This document shows, piece after piece, positions 58,949 through 64,000 of a DNA stretch of 64,000 bases. The stretch comes from Amycolatopsis sacchari (GTDB lineage: Bacteria > Actinomycetota > Actinomycetes > Mycobacteriales > Pseudonocardiaceae), in assembly GCF_900114035.1 (NCBI RefSeq), contig NZ_FORP01000024.1, forward strand, positions 1 through 64,000, read 5' to 3'. How positions within the stretch are numbered: the first letter of the stretch is position 1; every line of letters begins with the position of its first letter. The position numbers were made by a program, and so were the translations under genes. The notes beneath the pieces are model-generated. The model had not been told where the DNA came from, did not search any database, and saw nothing but the letters and a program-made list of their open reading frames with translations.

Positions 58949-60208
58949 ATGCTGAGGGGCGAGGGGCCGTCGTGCCGCCTGTGCGGGGCACGGGATCTGG
59001 AGAGCGTGGTCGACCTGGGTGCCAGCCCGCCGTGTGAGTCGTTCCTCACCGGGGTGCAGCTGGACGCCCCCGAATTGACGCACCCGCTGCATTTGCGGGT
59101 TTGCCCGAATTGTTTCCTCGTGCAGCTGCCGCCGTTGATCGACCCTGCGGAAACATTCACCGAATACGCCTATTTCTCGTCCTTTTCCCACTCGTGGCTC
59201 AAGCACGCCGAGGCGTTCGTCGGCACGGCGGTCGACCGGCTGGGGCTCACGGACTCGTCGTTCGTGGTGGAGGTCGCCAGCAACGACGGCTACCTGCTGC
59301 GCAACGTCGTCGACCGCGGCCTGCGGTGCCTGGGCATCGAGCCGTCCGTCAACGTCGGCGCCGCGGCGCGGGAGAAGGGCGTGCCGACGCTCACCGCGTT
59401 CCTCGACGCGGAGACCGGCGCGGCGGTCCGGCGTGAGCACGGGCCCGCGGACCTGGTGGTGGCCAACAACGTCTACGCGCACATCCCCGACGTGCTCGGC
59501 TTCACGCGGGGCCTGCGCGAGCTCGTCGCCGACGACGGCTGGCTGTCGATCGAGGTGCAGCACCTGCTCAGCCTCATCGAGCTGACCCAGTACGACACGA
59601 TCTACCACGAGCACTTCCAGTACTACACGGTCGCCACCGCGCAGCGGGCGCTCGCGACCGCCGGCCTGGCGGTCGTCGACGTCGAGAAGCTGCCCACGCA
59701 CGGCGGGTCGATCCGGCTGTGGGCCCGCCCCGAAGCCGTCGCGGGCGGGCCGAGCGAGCGCATGCGCGCCGTGCTGGCCGAGGAGGAGGCCGCCGGGCTG
59801 CACGAGCTGCGGGGCTACCGGGACTTCGCCGGCCGGGTCGAACAGGTCCGCCTCGCGCTGCTGGAGTTCCTGATCCAGGCGAAGCGGCGCGGGCAGCGGG
59901 TCGTGGGCTACGGCGCGCCCGGCAAGGGCAACACCCTGCTCAACCACTGCGGCATCCGGCCCGACCTGCTGCCGTACACAGTGGACCGCAACCCCTACAA
60001 GCACGGGCGCTACACGCCCGGCACCCGCATCCCGATCTCCGAGCCGGAGCGGATCGCGCGGGACCGCCCCGACTACGTGCTCGTGCTGCCGTGGAACCTG
60101 CGGGCCGAGCTAACCGAGCAGCTGCGGTACGTCGCCGAGTGGGGCGGCAGGCTCGTCTTCCCGATCCCGGAACTGGAGATCGTCACCCCCGAGGAGAAGG
60201 TGAACTGA
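58949..60208 (+). CDS. NDP-hexose C-methyltransferase-like SAM-dependent enzyme
   Basis: 419 aa. N-terminal zinc region (CRLCGARDLE...CPNCFLVQL), FTEYAYFSSFSHSWLKHAEAF, SAM loop VVEVASNDGYLL with GIEPSVNVG, the catalytic-type YHEHFQYYTV, and C-terminal GYGAPGKGNTLLNHCGI. This is the full set of TylC3/CloU-type sugar C-methyltransferases. A 180-nt gap upstream contains TATAGT at 58884-58889 as a possible -10 box. Confidence 0.86.
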   Translation: MLRGEGPSCRLCGARDLESVVDLGASPPCESFLTGVQLDAPELTHPLHLRVCPNCFLVQLPPLIDPAETFTEYAYFSSFSHSWLKHAEAFVGTAVDRLGLTDSSFVVEVASNDGYLLRNVVDRGLRCLGIEPSVNVGAAAREKGVPTLTAFLDAETGAAVRREHGPADLVVANNVYAHIPDVLGFTRGLRELVADDGWLSIEVQHLLSLIELTQYDTIYHEHFQYYTVATAQRALATAGLAVVDVEKLPTHGGSIRLWARPEAVAGGPSERMRAVLAEEEAAGLHELRGYRDFAGRVEQVRLALLEFLIQAKRRGQRVVGYGAPGKGNTLLNHCGIRPDLLPYTVDRNPYKHGRYTPGTRIPISEPERIARDRPDYVLVLPWNLRAELTEQLRYVAEWGGRLVFPIPELEIVTPEEKVN

Positions 60209-60212
60209 CATC

Positions 60213-61007
60213 ATGAAGGTGGTGCTGTTCTGCGGTGGCTACGGCATGCGCATGCGCAACGGTCCCGCGGACGACGTGCCCAAGCCGATGCAGCTCGTCG
60301 GCCCGCGCCCGCTGCTGTGGCACGTGATGCGCTACTACGCCCATTTCGGGCACAAGGACTTCGTGCTGTGCCTCGGGTACGGCGCCCGGCACATCAAGGA
60401 CTTCTTCCTGACCTACACCGAGACCGCGTCGAACGACTTCGTGCTGCGCGACGGCCGGGTCGAGCTGCTCTCCACCGACATCAGCGACTGGTCGATCACC
60501 TTCGTGCACACGGGCACCGAGTCTTCGATCGGGGAGCGGCTGCGCCGCGTGCGTGAGCACGTCGCGGACGAGGAGATCTTCCTCGCCAACTACGCGGACG
60601 TGCTCTCCGACGCCCCGCTGGACGAGATGATCGCGAACTTCCGGGCCGCCGACGCCGGTGCCTCGATGATGGTCGTGCCCCCGCAGTCCACGTTCCACTG
60701 CGTGGAGCTGGAGGGCACCAAGGTGCGCACGATCAGCTCCGCGGCGAGCCTGCCGGTGTGGGAGAACGCCGGGTTCTTCGTGCTGCGGCAGGAGATTTTC
60801 GACCACATTCCCGAAAACGGCGACCTCGTGGAGGACGCCTGTGGCACCCTCGCGGGCAAGGGCAGGCTGGTGGCCTACCCGTACCGCGGGTTCTGGCAGC
60901 CCGCCGACACGTTCAAGGAACGGGCCGCGCTGGACGCCGCGTACGAAAGCGGCGAGCGGCCGTGGATGCTCTGGGAGAAGAAGGCACCCGTGGGGGCGAG
61001 CGCGTGA
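60213..61007 (+). CDS. Sugar-1-phosphate nucleotidyltransferase, glucose-1-phosphate cytidylyltransferase-like
   Basis: 264 aa. N-terminal nucleotide loop [30 protein letters not shown] and [14 protein letters not shown] resemble RfbF-type cytidylyltransferases. [17 protein letters not shown] holds the metal-binding Asp, and [20 protein letters not shown] is the usual end. It would make the NDP-sugar modified by the following epimerase and methyltransferases. It starts 4 nt after the methyltransferase stop. Confidence 0.85.
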   Translation: MKVVLFCGGYGMRMRNGPADDVPKPMQLVGPRPLLWHVMRYYAHFGHKDFVLCLGYGARHIKDFFLTYTETASNDFVLRDGRVELLSTDISDWSITFVHTGTESSIGERLRRVREHVADEEIFLANYADVLSDAPLDEMIANFRAADAGASMMVVPPQSTFHCVELEGTKVRTISSAASLPVWENAGFFVLRQEIFDHIPENGDLVEDACGTLAGKGRLVAYPYRGFWQPADTFKERAALDAAYESGERPWMLWEKKAPVGASA

Positions 61008-62029
61008 AGGTACTGCTGACCGGACACCAGGGTTACCTCGGCACCGTGATGGCGCCCGTGCTGCGGGAGGCCGGGCACGAGGTCTTCGGGCTGGACTCGG
61101 GTCTGTTCGCCGAGTGCGTGCTGGGCCCGGAACCGGACGACCCGCCCGGCGAACCCGTGGACCTGCGGGACGTGACCGCCGACCGGCTCGCCGGGGCCGA
61201 CGCGGTGATCCACCTCGCCGCCCTGTCCAACGACCCGCTGGGCTCGCTCAAGCCCGAGCTGACCTACGACATCAACCACGCCGCCTCCGTGCGGCTGGCG
61301 CGCCTGGCCAAGGACGCGGGCGTCCGCCGGTTCCTGTACGCCTCGACGTGCTCGGTGTACGGCGCGGCGGGGGAGGAGCTCGTCACCGAGGACGCCCCGC
61401 TGCGGCCGGTGACCCCGTACGCCGAGTCGAAGGTGCGCGTCGAGGACGACCTGCACGAGCTCGCCGACTCCGGGTTCAGCCCCGTGTACCTGCGCAACGC
61501 GACCGCCTTCGGCTTCTCGCCGCGGCTGCGGGCCGACATCGTGCTCAACAACCTCGTCGGGCACGCCGTGCTCACCGGAGAGGTGCGCGTGCTGTCCGAC
61601 GGCACGCCGTGGCGGCCGCTGGTGCACGCGCTCGACATCGCCGCCGCGTTCCGGGAAGCGCTTTCCGCCCCTGTCGACGCGGTGCACGACCAGGCGTTCA
61701 ACGTGGGCACCGAGGTCAACAACCTCACGGTGCGCCAGATCGCGGAGGCCGTGACCGAGGCGGTCCCCGACGCGAAGCTCGTCATCACCGGGGAAGCGGG
61801 TCCCGACCCCCGCTCCTACCGGGTCGACTTCTCCCGCATCCGCGCGGCGCTGCCGGGCTTCACCGCGGCGTGGAGCGTCCCGGACGGCGCGCGCGAGCTC
61901 GCCGACGCGTACACCCGCCACGGGCTCACACCCAACACGTTCGAGCAGCGTTTCACCCGATTGGCATGGCTGCGTGAACAGCGGGAACGGCAGCTGCTGG
62001 GAGATGATCTGCGGCGTCGCCGAACCTGA
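61004..62029 (+). CDS. NAD-dependent epimerase/dehydratase (extended SDR)
   Basis: 341 aa, GTG start overlapping the previous stop (GTGA). GHQGYLG (glycine-rich NAD loop), [23 protein letters not shown], catalytic TPYAESK (Tyr and Lys), [19 protein letters not shown] and the C-terminal helix are typical of sugar nucleotide epimerases/dehydratases. It probably acts on the CDP- or dTDP-sugar formed by the upstream gene. Confidence 0.88.
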   Translation: MKVLLTGHQGYLGTVMAPVLREAGHEVFGLDSGLFAECVLGPEPDDPPGEPVDLRDVTADRLAGADAVIHLAALSNDPLGSLKPELTYDINHAASVRLARLAKDAGVRRFLYASTCSVYGAAGEELVTEDAPLRPVTPYAESKVRVEDDLHELADSGFSPVYLRNATAFGFSPRLRADIVLNNLVGHAVLTGEVRVLSDGTPWRPLVHALDIAAAFREALSAPVDAVHDQAFNVGTEVNNLTVRQIAEAVTEAVPDAKLVITGEAGPDPRSYRVDFSRIRAALPGFTAAWSVPDGARELADAYTRHGLTPNTFEQRFTRLAWLREQRERQLLGDDLRRRRT

Positions 62030-62093
62030 GCCGCCGCCAGGCGTCCGAGAAAATGTCTTCCCCGATAACCCCCGCCCGTGAGGAAACCAGCGC

Positions 62094-62990
62094 GTGACGA
62101 CCATCGACTCCCCGCGTCCCGTCACCGGCGCCCCCCGGCCCGAGTACGAGAACCTCGGCGACGCGATCGCCCTGGCCGCCCGGCACACCCCGAAACGCCG
62201 TCTCGAACCCGCCGTGACCGTCGTCGTCCCTGCCAAGAACGAGGCAGCCAACCTGCGTGTGGTGCTGCCCGAGCTGCCCGAGGTGCACGAGGTCCTCGTC
62301 GTCGACGGGCACTCCGACGACGACACCGCCCGCGTCGCGCACGAGGTGCGGCCGGGCGTGCGGGTCATCCAGCAGACCCGGCGCGGCAAGGGCAACGCGC
62401 TCGCGTGCGGCTTCCTCGCGGCCACCGGCGACGTCATCGTCATGTTCGACGCCGACGGCTCCGCCGACCCCGCCGAGATCCCCCGCTTCGTGGACGCGCT
62501 CGTCGGCGGCGCCGACTTCGCCAAGGGCAGCCGGTTCGCGCCCGGCGGCGGCAGCCACGACATCACGGCGCTGCGCGCGGCCGGCAACTCGGGCCTCAAC
62601 CGGCTGAGCAACACGCTGTTCAGCGGCGCCTTCACCGACCTGTGCTACGGCTACAACGCCTTCTGGCGGGACCTGGTGCCGCTCCTGGCGCTGCCGCCGG
62701 TGTTCGCCCCCGACGGGCCCGCGATGCGCTGGGGCGACGGGTTCGAGATCGAGACCGTGATCAACTGCCGGGTCGCCGCACTGGGGCTGTGGATCACCGA
62801 GGTGCCCAGCGTCGAGCGCGCGCGCATCCACGGCGAGACGAACCTGCGCACCTTCAGCGACGGCGGCCGGGTGCTGCGCACGCTCGTCGCCGAGTGGCAG
62901 CGGGTCGGCAAGCAGCGCCGCAGCCGCCGCTTCGGCACCTTCAACCCGTTGCCGCTGCCCGCCACCGAGAACGTGGGCGAGCCGGTATGA
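62094..62990 (+). CDS. Family 2 glycosyltransferase (DPM1/DPG-like)
   Basis: 298 aa, GTG start. VTVVVPAKNEAANL, VLVVDGHSDDDTARVA, GKGNALACGFLAATGDVIVMFDADGSADP (DxD motif) and AKGSRFAPGGGSHDI are typical of cytoplasmic GT2 enzymes that use undecaprenyl-phosphate or nucleotide sugars. It lies 64 nt after the epimerase gene and overlaps the next glycosyltransferase by ATGA. Confidence 0.88.
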   Translation: MTTIDSPRPVTGAPRPEYENLGDAIALAARHTPKRRLEPAVTVVVPAKNEAANLRVVLPELPEVHEVLVVDGHSDDDTARVAHEVRPGVRVIQQTRRGKGNALACGFLAATGDVIVMFDADGSADPAEIPRFVDALVGGADFAKGSRFAPGGGSHDITALRAAGNSGLNRLSNTLFSGAFTDLCYGYNAFWRDLVPLLALPPVFAPDGPAMRWGDGFEIETVINCRVAALGLWITEVPSVERARIHGETNLRTFSDGGRVLRTLVAEWQRVGKQRRSRRFGTFNPLPLPATENVGEPV

Positions 62991-64000
62991 GTCCCACCGA
63001 ACCCGCGCCGACCGTCGTCCTGTGCGCCTACACCGAGCGCCGCTGGGACGACCTGGTGGCGGGGCTGTCGTCGCTGCGGGCGCAGACCGTGCGGCCGGGC
63101 GAGATCATCCTCGTCGTCGACCACAACCCCGAGCTGGAGCGGCGGGCGGCGGCGGAGTTCCCCGACGTCCTCGTCGTGCCCAACGCGGGGCGGCGCGGCC
63201 TGTCCGGTGCCCGCAACACCGCGATCGAGCTGGCCAAGGGTGAGGTCGTCGCGTTCCTCGACGACGACGCGGTGCCCGAACCGGACTGGCTCGAGCAGCT
63301 GCTCGCCGGGTACCGGGATCCGCGCGTGCTCGCGGTCGGCGGCTCCGCGCGGCCGGTGTGGCCGGACGGCGAACGCAGCCCGCTGCTGCCCGCGGGCGGC
63401 GACGGCACGGGGGAGCTGGACTGGGTCGTCGGCTGCACCTACACCGGGCAGCCGACCTCGGAGACGCCGGTGCGGAACCTGATGGGCTGCAACATGTCCT
63501 TCCGCCGCGAGGCGTTCCAGCTCGCCGGGCTGTTCACCGAGGACCTCGGCCGCGTCGGGCGGACCCCGCTCGGCTGCGAGGAGACCGAGCTGTGCATCCG
63601 GCTGCACCAGGCCTCGCCCGGTTCGGTCGTGTTGTTCCGCCCGGAGGCCGTCGTGCGGCACCGCGTCACCCCCGACCGGCTCACGTGGGGCTACCTGCGC
63701 CGCCGGGGCTGGGGCGAGGGCGTGTCGAAGGCGCTGGTCTCGCGGTCCGTCGGCGCCGACGCGGCGCTGGCGACGGAACGGGACTACCTCAGCCGGGTCA
63801 TCCCGGCCGCCCTGCTGCGGGAGCTGGGCCGCCTGCTGCGCGGGCGCGGCTCCGGCGCGCTGGGCGTGCTCGCGCTCTGCCTGGTCGTGGGCTCGACCGC
63901 CGCGGGTTACGCGCGCGGGAAGCTGTCGCGCCGCCGGCTGAAGCTGGGTGCGCCGCCCAAGCTCGTGCACGGGCCCATCCACGTGGCCACTGTGGACATC
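62987..64000 (+). CDS. Family 2 glycosyltransferase, incomplete at the right window edge
   Basis: At least 338 aa; the frame is still open at 64000. VVLCAYTERRWDDLVAGLSSLRAQT, IILVVDHNP, NAGRRGLSGARNTAI, VVAFLDDDAVPEPDWL (DDD metal motif) and MGCNMSFRREAF characterise a GT2 enzyme, with possible membrane-associated helices near residues 295-312. It continues the glycan operon. Confidence 0.88.
   Translation, partial: MSPTEPAPTVVLCAYTERRWDDLVAGLSSLRAQTVRPGEIILVVDHNPELERRAAAEFPDVLVVPNAGRRGLSGARNTAIELAKGEVVAFLDDDAVPEPDWLEQLLAGYRDPRVLAVGGSARPVWPDGERSPLLPAGGDGTGELDWVVGCTYTGQPTSETPVRNLMGCNMSFRREAFQLAGLFTEDLGRVGRTPLGCEETELCIRLHQASPGSVVLFRPEAVVRHRVTPDRLTWGYLRRRGWGEGVSKALVSRSVGADAALATERDYLSRVIPAALLRELGRLLRGRGSGALGVLALCLVVGSTAAGYARGKLSRRRLKLGAPPKLVHGPIHVATVDI

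Noticed and set aside
1-64000. CRISPR arrays, rRNA genes and insertion-sequence transposases
   Set aside because: No regularly spaced repeats, rRNA-like sequence or transposase motifs were seen.

Overview
The window is very GC-rich DNA with GTG/TTG starts, ATGA/GTGA gene overlaps, and DUF2637, DUF5753, DUF5994 and Scr1-type regulator families. This points to a filamentous actinomycete, most likely of the Pseudonocardiaceae (Amycolatopsis-like). The genus is an inference.

Layout. (1) 0.1-5.4 kb: accessory genes (HD phosphohydrolase, two XRE-type regulators, GRDP-like protein, phosphotransferase, short GntR regulator). (2) 5.5-29.9 kb: a 24.4-kb integrative element inserted in a short-chain dehydrogenase (SDR) gene. 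The last 18 codons of the SDR lie at 5460-5514 and the preceding part at 29947-30300. A large serine recombinase sits at the right end. Rejoining the two ends across a GG dinucleotide restores the SDR reading frame. It also yields an attP with two 24-nt imperfectly palindromic arms, and extends the recombinase frame into an ATGA overlap with the DUF2637 gene at the left end. The element backbone (5.6-14.2 kb) carries DUF2637, LapA, DUF5994, MenC, a HTH-TPR regulator, radical SAM, CYTH and the N-terminus of a replication-relaxation protein. A catabolic block (14.2-28.2 kb), truncated at both edges, replaces its middle. That block holds a seven-gene operon (MaoC, CaiB, acyl-CoA dehydrogenase, CitE-type lyase, HyuA, HyuB, amidase), a divergent GntR regulator, an MmgE/PrpD protein, and remnants of MerR, MFS and amidase genes. 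(3) 30.3-32.3 kb: a RAMA-domain gene and broken genes (NlpC/P60, GlcG/HbpS-like). (4) 32.3-41.0 kb: a tetrahydrofolate-dependent aromatic O-demethylation locus. One operon is LigM-like demethylase, MetF, PurU, FolD and IclR. The divergent one is GntR, extradiol dioxygenase, dihydropteroate synthase and MFS transporter. (5) 41.0-50.2 kb: a ROK regulator followed by a tightly coupled operon with the signature of C-glycoside catabolism (transporter, GMC 3-oxidase, the two deglycosidase subunits, lactonase, Gfo/Idh oxidoreductase, second TIM-barrel isomerase). (6) 50.4-53.1 kb: an ASCH gene with a large GNAT-PIN-GNAT-like multidomain gene. (7) 53.33-53.37 kb: the 3' part of a tRNA-Val(CAC) gene followed by a terminator, interpreted as the right edge of a genomic island covering the rest of the window. 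(8) 53.6-64.0 kb: presumed core chromosome, with an IclR regulator and a cell-surface glycan or exopolysaccharide locus.

Together the island looks like a plant-polyphenol utilisation region. The C-glycoside operon would release sugar and aglycone, the LigM/MetF/FolD/PurU set would remove methoxy groups, and the extradiol dioxygenase would open the ring. The nested element adds a CoA-dependent route from an amide, lactam or imide to a dicarboxylate that is cleaved by a CitE-type lyase. All functions are inferred from sequence motifs read by eye; no database search was run.
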